Below, in pieces: positions 45,470 through 57,301 of a DNA stretch of 64,000 nucleotides (position 1 is its first letter; each line of letters begins with the position of its first letter). The notes beneath the pieces were generated by a model. That model searched no databases. It saw only the letters and a program-made list of their open reading frames with translations, and was not told the origin of the DNA. Source of the DNA: Nilaparvata lugens (lineage: Eukaryota; Arthropoda; Insecta; Hemiptera; Delphacidae); NCBI RefSeq assembly GCF_014356525.2, contig NC_052508.1:63979417-64043416 (forward strand), given 5' to 3'. The position numbers and the translations under genes are program-made.

Positions 45470-45659
45470 TGAGTAGGTTTGTGATTTTGTATTAAAATTT
45501 TTCAAGTAAGTGTAATATTTCTTAAGTTTTTTATTCATTGTGATACATTCTGTGATTCATTTAAAGTATTTAATGTCAACCTTCAAAATTCAAAATCTCT
45601 AAATATTATTCTTGGATGATAAATCAAGTGAAGAAGCAGTGTGTGATATCATAACCTCA

Positions 45660-45795
45660 AACTTTGCACAACATTAATTTTCTATCAAAACTTTTGGAGT
45701 GAAATAGTACAGGCTCAGCCTATTTCTTCCTCCAATGTCATAATTATATTATGATTGTAGTATTTTGCACAATGAAAAAATAATAAATAAATAAA
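45660..45795 (+). repeat. LINE-type 3' tail, second type
   Basis: GCACAACATTAATTTTCTAT, GAAATAGTACAGGCTCAGCC, CTCCAATGTCATAATTATAT and an AATAAATAAATAAA end. Near-identical at 55866-56010. The GAAATAGT..GGC..AGCC core is related to the tail at 3974. Confidence 0.5.
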
Positions 45796-47404
45796 AGCAT
45801 CTCCAGTCTGAGTTTTCTATTACAAATGCATAAAGAGAATATTACTTTGACTCATAATGAAAAATAAAAAATGACAGTTTTTGAACTTTTGTATATTTTC
45901 ATTGAATGATTAAACTGGAGGATTCATTGAAAACCTCTGCTGTCATCCCTATTTTGAGCTTTCTGTATTTGTGACACTCGATGGTTTCAGAAAGTGATTC
46001 ATAAACTTCAACGAGAAGTTGTGTCATTGGAGTGCTTAATATTTTAGGGATTATTTTCTTGAAACCTCTCCAACACTGCATTTCCAACTTCGAGGACATC
46101 ATTAATAATTATTATTCAACATGATTTTCCTAAAACACTAATTGAGTGAGACTAATAGAAGAACTAATACAATAATTTTGGGGATGAGGGAATGGACGAA
46201 GAAAAATTATGCAGTGGATGATGGAACAATCATCCTTTCAGATCTGTGTGCGATCTATAGGAATTTGGAAGTCTTGGAAAGCTGATGACAGTGAAATGTG
46301 CACACTGCACGCTCTATAATGAAACTCCAGAATGATCCATCTAGTCTGAAAACAATTCTTATCAGAGGAAATTTCATTTCTTATACTCCACCCACCGGAT
46401 ACAGAGATACGGTATTATGAATATTTCTCGGATTCTCAAATCAACTGAGACATATGTCCCTATATAATTGACGAAGCAGACGATTGTTTGAGAAGCACAG
46501 GCAGAGCTGAAATGATTGTAAAAAATCTCCACAACCTAATTTGTCAGTAGACCATCTTCATCTCCTTATCCACCTCCTCCTTATTCTTCCTCTTTTCCCT
46601 TTTCTTCTTCATATTTTTGTTTTCTTTTTCTGCTGCTTCCCTCTTCCGGTACTTACTGTTACTATCCGTCTTCCAGAAAACTCTAACAACGCAACGATTG
46701 CTGTCTGGTTGGCTCATAAGCGAACAACTAAATTGAAGTGGAAAAATGAGTTTTGTGGACTAATTGCTTCTTTGTCCGTGTTGTTTGTTCTTTACTCCAT
46801 TTTTTCGACAAGTTAGACGAGCTTTACATCCTGTCTAAACGGGATGATGATGAGATATTCACATAATTTGGTGGTGCTCTAAAGTAGCTGCTGTGTGATA
46901 ATCACACCATGGTTTCCACAGATTTCCTGTTGAACTTTGATTATGTGTCACTATGAGCTAGTAAAGTCTCCAGTCTCCGGAGAGTGTCGTTTGCGATGTA
47001 ACAAATTTTGGGTAAAATGCTGCGTTCAATGTTTAATCTGCATACGAAAATGCGTAGAATATATATTCTTCATCTGTCGTATATGAACATGTGTCACCGA
47101 TAGCTCAATAAAAAAGCATGAGATTTCATAATTGGGAATAATCGAGAACTCTAGACATTCGAGATATGGAGCGAAAAATGGATAGTTGACATGAGAATAT
47201 CTTTGAAGCTTCTTGCAGGGACATAGAAACAGAATTTAGAAAGTGTACATGATACTAAAGACACAAGAAAGTTTTTTTCATCATATGGGTACAATTTTTC
47301 TTAAAAATCTCTGTTCCATAATAGGCATGGAAAACACTTTGAAATTCACAACATCCTCTATTATATATTAACATAGTGATTCAAACAGAAGTTGAACATG
47401 AATT
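45796..47404. other. Unassigned stretch
   Basis: Contains a 67-codon minus-strand frame (45899-46102) of ordinary, non-repetitive composition, discussed as a finding. No domain is recognised and no other gene seen. Confidence 0.3.
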
Positions 47405-48013
47405 ATTGACCGAGCGAAGTGAGGTCTAAGATTCAAGTCGACGGTTTGGCGTTTCTCTTAAAGTTTGAATGTTTAAATGTTTATATGTTGCGCATTTACG
47501 GCGAAACGCGGTGATAGATTTGTATGAAATTTGACAGTTATGTTCCTTTTTAAATTGCGCGTCGACGTATATACACAAGGTTTTTGGAAATTTTGCGTTT
47601 CAAGGATAATTGACCGAGCGAAGTGAGGTCTAAGATTCAAGTCGACGGTTTGGCATTTCTCTTAAAGTTTGAATGTTTAAATGTTTATATGTTGCGCATT
47701 TACGGCAAAACGTGGTAATAGATTTGTATGAAATTTGACAGGTATGTTCCTTTTTAAATTGCGCGTCGACGTATATTCAAGGTTTTTAAAAATTGGCATT
47801 TCAAAGATAATTGACCGAGCGAAGTGAGGTCTAAGATTCAAGTCGACGGTTTGGCATTTATCTTAATGTTTGAATGTTTAAATGTTTATATGTTATATGT
47901 TGCGCATTTACGGCGAAACGTGGTAATAGATTTTCATGAAATTTGACAGGTATGTTCTTTTTTTATTGCGCGTCGACTTGTATACAAGGTTTTTGGAAAT
48001 TTTGCATTTCAAG
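47405..48013 (+). repeat. ~202-bp tandem repeat, three copies
   Basis: TTGACCGAGCGAAGTGAGGT begins at about 47405, 47609 and 47811. Units share AAGTCGACGGTTTGGC, TTGCGCATTTACGGC and ATTGCGCGTCGAC. Short forms of the GAGCGAAGYGA motif occur at 51588-51690 and 55800. I recall this as a common hemipteran repeat. Confidence 0.88.
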
Positions 48014-48964
48014 GATGATATAAAAGGAAAAAGGAGCCTCCTTCATACGCCAATATTACAGTAAAAAATCAGACCATAGAATAATTCATCATAAATCAGC
48101 TGACAAGTGATTACACAGATGTGTGGAGAAGCCAGTCTATTGCTGTATTTCCGTAAGGTATAGAGTTTCAATCAGGTACTTGTGGATGAGAATACTGCGT
48201 GAGGTCTACTGTTCACAGAACTACTAGTTATCGATGTTATGTTCTGTTTACAAACACGCAACACTGGTTTACTAGCCATTGTTAAAAGTCACCTCCTGAA
48301 ATACCAGTTAGTTCAAAGACGAACAGGAAATTCATTACCAGCTCATTGACTTACAGTAAATCATAATGATTTCTGATTGTGTGGCCCTATACACTCCCAA
48401 TACATAATACACCGAAAGTAATATAGAGATAGTAGAGGTGGTGGGCTTAAATATCTATATAGGCAAGATCTATTGTTGGATAGCACCCTGAAGTATAGAT
48501 TACGAAAGAATTCGAAATAATAATTAGAATAGAGCAGCAGTAGCAGAAAAGGATAGAGAATGATGTAAGAATGTGTGCGCAGGTAGAAAGATATTGGTGT
48601 TGATGAAGTTGCTAGATATGAATGGGTTGAGAAGAGTGGGATGGAGAATGGTTGTTTGATGGAGGTTGATCCTCACAGAAAGGTTGGATGAGAAGGATGA
48701 TGAATGAAAAGGGTAGAAGGAAGTAAAAGAGTCAGAGAGGAGGAGAAAAGAGAAGTAAAGAAGAGAAGGAGAGATAGAGTGGAAGTTGGAAGAGGTAGCA
48801 AGAAGGAAAACAATAGTTGAATCATTGGAATTAGATTAATCAAGTATCAGGAGAAGTTCCGATTGATATAGAGAAGATTTTGAATCAGGATGGGAAAGAA
48901 AAAGTAGTACCTAAAATGTGAATGTAGACTAGCTTATTTCATACGAACCAGAAAAAGAATGGAA
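48014..48964. other. Non-coding spacer
   Basis: AT-rich, then purine-rich 48600-48900. No gene is supported. Confidence 0.3.
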
Positions 48965-49160
48965 GGAGGAAACATCTCCTAGGAAACATCTCCTAGGACA
49001 CATCTCCTAGGAAACATCTCCTAGGAAACATCTGCTAGGAAACATCTGCAAGGAAACATCTGCAAGGAAACATCTGCTAGGAAACATCTCCTAGGACACA
49101 TCTCCTAGAAAACATCTCCTAGGAAACATCTCCTAGGAAACATCTCCTAGGAAACATCTC
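48965..49160 (+). repeat. 14-bp minisatellite, 14 units
   Basis: Fourteen units of CTAGGAAACATCTC with variants (CACATCTC, AACATCTG, CAAGG). Variants are arranged almost symmetrically, with G-type units in the middle, consistent with local gene conversion. Confidence 0.93.
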
Positions 49161-50098
49161 TCACGGGAAGCCGAATGAATTAGGTATTGAAGAATCAGGA
49201 TAGAGGGATGAGACACAGGACAGAAGGATAAACATTAGTTGATTGTGAATGATGAATAAATAAATAAAAAACGAAACTCAAGAGAAGATTTGTAATAGCA
49301 GACTGGATGAGAAGGAATAGTTTAAATGAACAAGTGAGTATACATGGTGGGAATTATGACAAAAAAATGAATTAAGAAAGAAGACAGATATGGAATGAAG
49401 ATATACAGAGAATAAAGATGAACAAGAGTGGGAATAGTGTGACAGCGGAGCAACGGAAAGAGAGACAATGAATGGAAAAACTGAAAAAGGTGAAACAAGG
49501 AAAATGTATGATAAAAATACAAGAAACTTGACGAGAAAGCAAAGGAAGCTAGAAAGGTGAGGGTAAGAAATTGGAAATAGAAGATTTTGAAAAAAAGAGG
49601 GATTCCGTGTGAAGAGCAATGAGAATCTCTAAATGAAAGTGGAATACAGACAATGGGCGATATCCTAGAAAGATGATTTAGCAAAATAAAGATTAATCAG
49701 AAGAATAAAGAAACTACAAATCTATGAGTAATTACGAAGCAGTTCACGGAAAGGGGAGAATATCAAGACGAAGAGGAAGGAGAAGAAGAAGAAGAAGAAG
49801 AAGAAGAAGGAGGAGGAGGAGGAGGAGGAGGAGGAGGAGGAGAAGAAGAAGTAGTGGAAGAAGACGTGACACGACCAAGAACAAGTCAGTAGGCTATAAG
49901 ATGAATGGAGAAGATGACTATTGTGGCTTTGAAGATAGCACAGCCTGGCAGGATAGCAGGAGCCCTCAATATATTATTTTCGAGACTATGATACAACAAG
50001 TAGGAGACCGGTAGCTTAATCGGCACAGTAATTAACTCTTAAGATAGCATCTCCTGGCTTGTTGTGTATTGGGGCCTCTCTTGAGATAGCCCCTTCTC
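49161..50098. other. Purine-biased spacer with GAA/GGA tract
   Basis: A GAA run switching to GGA units spans 49779-49862. The surrounding purine bias gives long antisense frames (49278-49684) without domains. Confidence 0.4.
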
Positions 50099-50225
50099 AC
50101 CTGCCCCCCTGCCAACCCCCCTTGGGATGCTGGCCCCCTGGCAAGACTAGTTTTGATTGGCCGTATTGTCTTGCTTTCGTCCGTCGTGTTTGGCACACGG
50201 CCTACAACGGTTAATGTGCACGAGA
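50099..50225 (-). promoter_or_regulatory. Candidate promoter/first exon, minus strand
   Basis: GC-rich for this window. Read on the minus strand it contains GTAGGCCGTGTGCCAAAC, a CCAAT box (GGCCAATCA, 50155-50163), a G-rich block and a consensus donor CAG|GTGAGA (exon would end at 50101). This is what a non-coding first exon could look like. It is on the same strand as, and 21 kb upstream of, the zinc-finger exon. No start site or frame can be proven. Confidence 0.25.
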
Positions 50226-50390
50226 GAGAGCGAAGAATGAAGGATAATGGGAAAGAAAGAGATAGTACAAGAGAATGACAGAGACTATCACTGAAAGGAT
50301 GGAACGATATTCAGATGGAAAGAATAATACTCGTGAAGGATATTTTAAACATCATGGGATCTAGAGTTTTTGCTCTAAGACCATGGGATC

Positions 50391-50606
50391 TATAGTGCGG
50401 TCCACGTTATAATGACAGTATTTGATCAACTTTGGTTTTGCTATCCTTGTATATTATTCGACAAAGCCGGTAGTACTATCCTTTTCTAGGTCCACAACAA
50501 TGCCAATTATGTTTTTGACAGTGTAGATATATAATTAATGCGGAGAATCGGCATCGCTATTCTTCTATCTTCATCCACTGCCATTATAACGTGGACCTCA
50601 CTATTA
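50391..50606 (+). mobile_element. TA-flanked TIR element family C, copy 2
   Basis: TATAGTGCGGTCCACGTTAT at the left and its inverse GTGGACCTCACTATTA at the right. The interior matches 30972-31186 in the same orientation with small changes (TAGTACTATCC for CTCGTATCC). Confidence 0.85.
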
Positions 50607-51570
50607 ATTAGATTTCATGGATTTCTTGTTCAAATACCTAACAATTACCTGCTGGAACCTATGTAATAAAAGAATCCATTATTGTGGAAATAAGATTTGT
50701 TTTTCGCGGTTATTTGATATAATCGAATTAATTATGTTTAGGAATCAAGAAAATTTGAAGCTTTTTCACTTAGGTGTCTGTTCTATGTTTTCACAATGTT
50801 ACCACATCCATCACTTTCGATGGTCGAAGATTTTTTAAGACCGTATGAGAAAAATATCCATACTTAATTCATTCTTAATTGTTTGAAAAGTTAGATCACC
50901 CATTAATTTCATGGAATTAGTGAAATTAATAGACCAATTTGAGGAACAACTAGGACGACTGTAAAACGGGAACAAGTAAGATTGGAAACGACTATACCTA
51001 AGAATCGAAATACCAATATAATCTTGACGATTCTCGACAATCTCAAAGTATTTTGTTCCTGATTTGATTCCTCGCATTCTACACAAGAATGATGTTAGGT
51101 TGATTGATAACTCGTCAATGATGATACGGCAAAATCGCAATGTGTCGCAAATCGCACAAACCCAACAGATCGGAGAACAGATAATCAATCACTCGATCAA
51201 TCCATCGATTGCGTGATGAATTGATTGACAAGACACGTGAAATGCTCCGAAACAGCGCGATGGAGTGGATTGTAGAATGAAGCAAATTCTTCAAAGTCCT
51301 TAAATGGCTCTGCTCAATCAATTTGTCAATGTCAATCAGGTAGCTTAGTGGATATCTTGATCTGTTACCAATATGAGGTTGATTGTTGTTGGGTTAATTA
51401 TAATTCAATAATTCACATAATTAAATTGGAAGTCAAGCATGAATTAACGAGCCTACTTCATTGAGATCATGAAGCATCCAACTAAAATTTTCTTGAATGA
51501 AACTATCATATAAACTTATCGAAAATCACTTCACTTGTATGGGCTACTTTATTACAATTAATAAAAACAA
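50607..51570. other. Unassigned stretch
   Basis: Frames up to 117 codons on the minus strand (50835-51188), without recognisable domains. No gene is called. Confidence 0.3.
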
Positions 51571-51579
51571 TATAAAGAC

Positions 51580-52258
51580 ACTAGCCGTCAGGCTCGCTTC
51601 GCTCGCCATATCCGGCTAGCCATATCCGTCATATCCTGGACCCCCGACTGGATCATCCAAAAATGAGATCAGCGGGCTCGCTTCGCTCGCCTGCATGTAG
51701 ACCTCAGCGGAACCTCTGTACCAAATTTAAACGTATTATGACAATTTGATTTCGAAAAACACCTGTTACTATATCGGCGTATCTCTGGCGAACAAGGCGA
51801 AAAAGGTGTGGAAACGCAGAAAAGCTGAGAAAACGCTAATTTTGGCTAATTGGGTAAATTGGTATTTAGGAGGTCCTGGATAAATGCATTCCAATCTTCA
51901 ACTAGGTGCCAACCTAACAAAGTCAACTCAACTTAATGCCAACCTGACAATATTTTTAATTTAGTTACCAGAACAACTGTTTCGAAGAGGTACTCTCTCT
52001 AGATTATAGTTCTATATTAACATATGGTATGGACATTTCAATTATAATTTTAAGATATTGGAATAAGAAGAATATACATGCTAAAAGAACTTTAAACCCT
52101 TAAAAACCACCCTTAGAGTCAAAATATCGTCAAAAGATATCTTAGTGCGCCTCTAAAGGGCCAACATAACATACCTACCAAATTTGAACGTTTTTGGTCC
52201 GGTAGATTTTTAGTTCTGCGAGTGAGTGAGTGCCATTTCGCTTCTATTATATAGATGA
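51580..52258 (+). repeat. ~680-bp dispersed repeat
   Basis: Starts near CTAGCCGTCAGGCTCGCTTC, repeats GGCTCGCTTCGCTCGCC (51588, 51676) and ends GAGTGAGTGAGTGCCATTTC then CGCTTC..TATATAGAT. I associate this ending with an abundant planthopper non-coding repeat. No frame is conserved and the class is unknown. Confidence 0.45.
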
Positions 52259-52273
52259 ATTACCCCTTTTATT

Positions 52274-52325
52274 TAAAACATTTTAAAAGTTGTTGAAATA
52301 TTTCAACAACTTTTAAAATGTTTTA
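52274..52325. repeat. Perfect 52-bp palindrome
   Basis: Two 26-bp arms with no spacer, centred on GAAATATTTC; outer arms are TAAAACATTTTAAAAGTTGT and its inverse. Could extrude a cruciform or give a 26-bp RNA stem. Not part of a repeat I can recognise. Confidence 0.95.
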
Positions 52326-52659
52326 GATGAAAATGTTACTTCATGTTTTTTTTAAACTTATCGAACTATAAGGTCTTGAATATTGTATCATCGTCTTCAA
52401 CCACGACTGAACTCAAATTAGAGCTTCAACATTTTTGTTGCGTTATCTTTCAGAGATGCTCCAGTAGAGATGTAGAAGTTTTGGGGTGAATTCTCCTTAA
52501 TTCGATACCATTGGAATTTGATAGGGACGGAATAAATAATGATTGATTCTAATGATTATTTTTAATTATCAAGCCATGGAAAATGTGCCATAATTAGCCA
52601 AAACTTGATACGAATATGGATTGTGCTAATCTGCTTACAGAGGATAGAGAAAGAAAACA
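52326..52659. other. Spacer
   Basis: Nothing recognised; the last ~50 bp may be decayed upstream LINE sequence. Confidence 0.3.
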
Positions 52660-53280
52660 GTGCGGGATTCATATAAAGAATTCATTATATTCATTATAAG
52701 AATAATCACAAATTCTGAAAGATTGGCTCATTGTAAACCGTTATTCGCTCAAATAGGTATACTGACAGTAATAAACCTGTATATTTTTACTTGTCTCCTA
52801 TATACGAAAAATAGCTTGCCTAATAATCTGCTAAGGAGAAAATATACATTCCCACAACACTAGGAGTAACGGAAATATAGAAATACCTTTCTCTAGGCTG
52901 ACTAGATCTAAGGATAGCTATGAAGTTGTTGGAATGAGAATGTTTAATAAATTACCACATGAGTGGATAGAAGCTCCATTTCAATTATTCAGAAATAGGC
53001 TTCATAGCTGGTTAATTAGAAATCCTTTTTATAGTGTGAAAGAGTTTTTCGAATTTAAGCAAATTATTCTTTAGGATGAACTATTCTATACTATTATTTC
53101 TAGTATTTATGTTATTTCTTCTATGTAATATATTTTACGTGTATGTTATTTTGACTTGTGTTTTTACATTAACCCTCCATGTTATAATATAGGTTGACTA
53201 TGTTTGCTAAACAATAATTTCTGACGTTGTCCATAACTATTGTAATGTTGAGCGGCAATAAAATTATATTTATTTAAAGA
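52660..53280 (+). pseudogene. Decayed LINE ORF2 C-terminus plus 3' UTR
   Basis: The first frame (to 52863) contains RIITNSERLAHCKPLFAQIG and ILTVINLYIF, the segment after the reverse-transcriptase domain in Jockey/CR1-type LINEs (RIIT....HT.PLF..L.IL....Y). After a frameshift, 52895-53074 reads RLTRSKDSYEVVG, MRMFNKLPHEW and FYSVKEFFEF (family pattern FN.LP..I....F...L...L....FYS..EF) ending in a stop. A ~200-bp UTR follows and finishes near GCAATAAAATTATATTTATT and a short A-rich end. It is 5'-truncated and inactive. A different LINE lineage from that at 32413. Confidence 0.85.
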
Positions 53281-53654
53281 AAAATCTCTGAAAACTGTGT
53301 ATATTCTTCTTTAATAATTAACTCTTCTCTCCAGCACAAGCTTAGACACCCCTGTAAGCATCACCCTCAGCCAAAACGAAACTGAATTTCACAAACCAAC
53401 AGACTCCAAAACTTCAACGGTAGTTCGACCATTTCCAAATGAGGCTTGTCATTGAGCCAATAAATGTCATCCCTTTGTCTTAGATCATTATCCACCCCAC
53501 TTCTCGAAAATAATTTATCTTCTCAACTGTCATCCCTCCGCCTGAATGAGACCTATTTCTCTAATTTCGTTTTCTTTTTGATTACAACTAACATCCCCTT
53601 GGCTTAAGTTCATCTCAAACCATCCGGAAAAGATATCCGTTCTGTTGATTCTCC
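53281..53654. other. Spacer
   Basis: No gene is visible. Confidence 0.3.
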
Positions 53655-53860
53655 TTCTGCTTTTCCATCATTCTCTTCTTCTTCTTCTTCGTCTTCTTCT
53701 TCTTTTTCTTTTTCTTCTTCTTCTTCTTCTTCTTCTTCTTCTTCTTCTTCCCCTTCTCCTCCTCTTCCTCCTCCTCCTCCTACACCTCCTCCTCCTCCTC
53801 CTCCTCATCCCCCTACTCCTCCTCCTACTCGTCTTTCTTTTTCTCCTTCTTCCTCTATTC
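53655..53860 (+). repeat. TTC then CCT triplet tract
   Basis: CTTCTT units to 53750, then CCTCCT units with occasional CAT/ACT. The plus-strand frame is a poly-Leu artefact. Confidence 0.92.
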
Positions 53861-54779
53861 TCTCTCTTAACAGCAACATGACAAACACAACAGGTGATCG
53901 TAAAAAAGCAAACGAAATATGATCACCGTTATCCAAGTGTTGATTCTTCTATTATTGCCAAACTGTTCGTCTTCTAAACGATATCCATTTCATGCAAGAC
54001 TAATAATGACATAATATTTATTCGTCTTCCAGTGTTTAGTTCAGCCAACGTCTTCACTTCTCATTGACTGTGACGATCAAATTATTTCTTTTCTTAACGA
54101 GCATATGTCTTAATGCTTACTTGACATTGATAGTCTATGTACTTATGTGAGAAGTTATATGATGTTTCCGGAATGAGAAAATAGTAATGAACCTCTTTAG
54201 TTGAGTGGATTCTCAAGTTGTGTAAATAGGTTTCATTGTACAAATTCAAATATCTTTAAAAATATAATTCCAAGTGATTACAGTATTATAGTTGAATATT
54301 TTCCTTCTAATTGATTATATTATCATCCCGATTCGCTGTTTCCAAGATGTATAGTTTGATGTGAACATAAATTTAGATTCAAATCGCATATATTTGAACT
54401 ATTCATTAGAGAAAATCAACAAATAGGAGACGTTCGGTGTTCTAGAGTTCCATCCAGTAAATAGTTAAATTTAATGTTTAAAACAATCAATTGCCATTGA
54501 ATTATTGGAGTTACTGTTATTTGAGAAATTTAATACAGCGATGTGTCCGATAATTGAATACATTGGATACCATGAGGCACTTTGCTTCTATGATTCGACA
54601 TTCGTTATGGTGGAACTAATATTATCTGAAACAAATTTCACAATTGATATTTACCAGAGAGGAATATTATATTACGGAAGTACCAATATCGTTGATAGGC
54701 ACGACTGTCATTCGATCTTAACCTTCTCCATCGATCAGCTTCTCCTCTTTCTCTTCCTCATTTCCTGATCATCCTCATT
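53861..54779. other. Unassigned AT-rich stretch
   Basis: The 87-codon plus-strand frame at 54505-54768 has non-repetitive composition but no recognisable domain, signal peptide or splice context. Confidence 0.25.
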
Positions 54780-55033
54780 TCTCCTCCTTCTCCTCCTGCT
54801 CATTCTCCTCCCACTGCTCCTTCTCCTCCTTCTCCTCCTTCTTCTCCTCCATCTCCTCCTTCTAATCCTTCTCCTCCTTCTCCTCCTTCTCCTCCTTCTC
54901 CTCCTTCTCCTCCTTCTCCTCCTTCTCCTCCTTCTCCTCCTTCTCCTCCTTCTCCTCCTTCTCCTCCTTCTCCTCCTTCTCCTCCTTCTCCTCCTTCTCC
55001 TCCTTCTCCTCCTTCTCCTCCTTCTCCTTCATC
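54780..55033 (-). repeat. 9-bp minisatellite CTCCTCCTT
   Basis: About 20 almost exact 9-bp units (densest 54864-55024). On the minus strand one frame reads (EEK)n from an ATG, purely because 9 is a multiple of three. Very low divergence suggests recent expansion. Confidence 0.95.
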
Positions 55034-55865
55034 TCCTCTTCCAAATTCTTTCCCTTTATTTATTTATTATCTCTCGTTTCATGGCTGGCATAACAGCAAG
55101 TGGTTCGATTTTGTTATAAGCCATAAAAACAGTGGAAATCTTTATTAAGGTGCAATTGGAAGGGTGATGTGAGTAGGAGAGAACAAGGAGGAAGAAGAAA
55201 AGGTGGAGAAAGATGAGGAGGAGGAGAAGGAGGGAAAAGAAAAGGAGAAGGATTACGATCGTAATTCAAGACATCGCATAAAAGATACTCCTCCGCCAAA
55301 GCTTCAGTAGTCCCCCGTAATAAAGCTGCAGCCAGTGTCATTTCAACCCATAAAATATATCTATGCACCCATCTAGATATAGCACAACTATATGGTGCCA
55401 GCCTCTAGACTGCTTTTAATTGGACTGTTAATCCTTTTATTAGTCTACTTTTCGTTGTCGTCTCTTCATTTTTTCTCCTCTTTCTTTCAAACTTGCGCCG
55501 GGTTCCCATTGGAGTATCATCACATCATGCACTTGGGAGATTCTGTTTTGCTTCTCAGAGGTTATGACTTTCTGGGTAGGCTCTAATGTAGAATCCGGTG
55601 TGATTCACATGTAAAAGGTAGAATTCTCAGGTTATATGGTCCTTGATTGATATTTCACTTGAAAATGAAGAATTCACCTTAACCAGTGGGATTTACATGT
55701 AACAGGTATAATCCACAGGTTATGGTGACCTGTATTGGCATTTCCACTTTCAAAACCTCAATATTGGTTGATTGGAATAGAATTTGTGAGATAATTGAAT
55801 GAGCGAAGCGAATTCTATGTTTTAAGTTTACGAATTTTAAGTTTTCTATGTTTTATGTTTACGAA
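55034..55865. other. Spacer
   Basis: Purine-rich 55160-55250. Two loosely similar AGGTWGAATTCTCAGGTTAT-like segments lie at 55617 and 55704. No gene is supported. Confidence 0.3.
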
Positions 55866-56010
55866 GCAGTGTGTGATTACATAACCTTACCTTTTGGACA
55901 ACATTAACATTTTATCAAAATTTTTGGAGAGAAATAGTACAGGCTCAGCCTAGTTTTTCCTCCAATGTCATAATTGTATTATGATTATGGTGTTTTATAC
56001 AATAAATGGA
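55866..56010 (+). repeat. LINE-type 3' tail, second type
   Basis: Matches 45660-45795: GACAACATTAACATTTTATC, GAAATAGTACAGGCTCAGCC, CTCCAATGTCATAATTGTAT. Confidence 0.5.
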
Positions 56011-56600
56011 TAAATGGGTGATGGGTAAACGAAAACGATGGGTAAACGATGGGTAAATGGAAATGGATGATGGGTAAACAGTGACAAGGGTCAATCATCG
56101 TGTGTCTGCTTGTTTATACCGCAGTTACAGTCGTAGTTATGGACCGATTTGGACAAAATTTGTTGTATGAGTACTTTGAAACAAGGGGCAGAAACGTATA
56201 TATTTCAAATTTCTAAATTCATCCCCGTTCCAAGATGGCGGCCGTTTATTCGGAAATTTTACCTTAAAATTCAACCTAACTTCTCAATACTTTATCGGAT
56301 CAGGTTCTAATTGGGCGCATTCTTCTCAGCGTTTCAAAGCGGTATTATTCCATGTATCACATGTTGAAAAAAATCAGTTTTTGGAATTCGAATGTTTTTC
56401 CAAGTCCCAATTCAAGTTTCAGATTGTTTATCTTTCCAACAGTGCTTCCGAGCTCAAAAATGTGGAGGACCTTTATTCTTCAGCTCTCATACTCTAAATC
56501 CAATTTGTATGTATGAATAGGTAAGCGTGTATGAGTAGAAATGTTAGTGAGTGTAGCGAGTTATACTGCTCTCCGAACTACTAGTAAGTTAATTTCTACA
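56011..56600 (+). repeat. Dispersed repeat with GATGGGTAAA units
   Basis: Short GATGGGTAAACG repeats (56018-56080) lead into GTTACAGTCGTAGTTATGGA, TTCCAAGATGGCGGCCGTTT and GTGAGTGTAGCGAGTTATAC. The organisation resembles 40590-41060. Non-coding. Confidence 0.4.
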
Positions 56601-57299
56601 ACTTGAGGTGACGTTACGGTATGGTAATGCTGTTTCCAGTACTAAAATTTTTGTTTCCAATGTATTGACTGTTTTTGAAATTGACAACCAACCTCCTGTC
56701 CTTCATCATTTACTACCTACCCTTCTTCGACTCCATCACCTGTCTACTTTCTTCCCTCCTTCACCTGTTCATTCTCTCTTCTTCTCTCACTTGTGACACC
56801 TGACCGACAAAACATGCCGGCCGCAAAAGTTGACTGAGCTCGTAGAATGTTTGGATTGATGCTCACTTGAATCGCGGGTCTGATGAGAGGCAGAGAAAGA
56901 TAGAGAGAGCAAAAAGCATTTTATTGATATGTCAAATGTGTAACTTCCCTTTTCCTTTAGTATTCAGACGAAGGGAGAAGATCATCAATAGAATGAATGA
57001 AGTTATGAACAGTAGAAGAGAAGAAAAAGAGGAATAGGGTGAAACAATTATAAGAGAAATGGAAGAAGAGGAAGTGAGACAACTTTAGCAGTGAGAGAGA
57101 ATAAGAACAAGAAGAAGTGAGTGAATAAAAGAAGTCAGAGTACTTGATAATAGGTGGAGGATAAAAATGCAAGGAGAGAAATAGATATGAGAAGAAGAAG
57201 CAGATAAGGAAATGAAACCAAGGAAGACGAAAAGGAAGGGAATAATTGGAAGATAGAGACTAAAACAAACAAAATTGAAAGAGCAAAGGTGAAATTGAA
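56601..57299. other. Spacer
   Basis: Pyrimidine-rich 56690-56790, then purine-rich 56990-57290. No gene is supported. Confidence 0.3.
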
Positions 57300-57301
57300 T
57301 T

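Noticed and set aside
48965..49160. CRISPR-like or origin iterons
   Set aside because: Fourteen contiguous 14-bp units without spacers; a minisatellite.
50835..51188. 117-codon minus-strand frame
   Set aside because: No recognisable domain and no splice signals; could be decayed coding sequence but not supportable.
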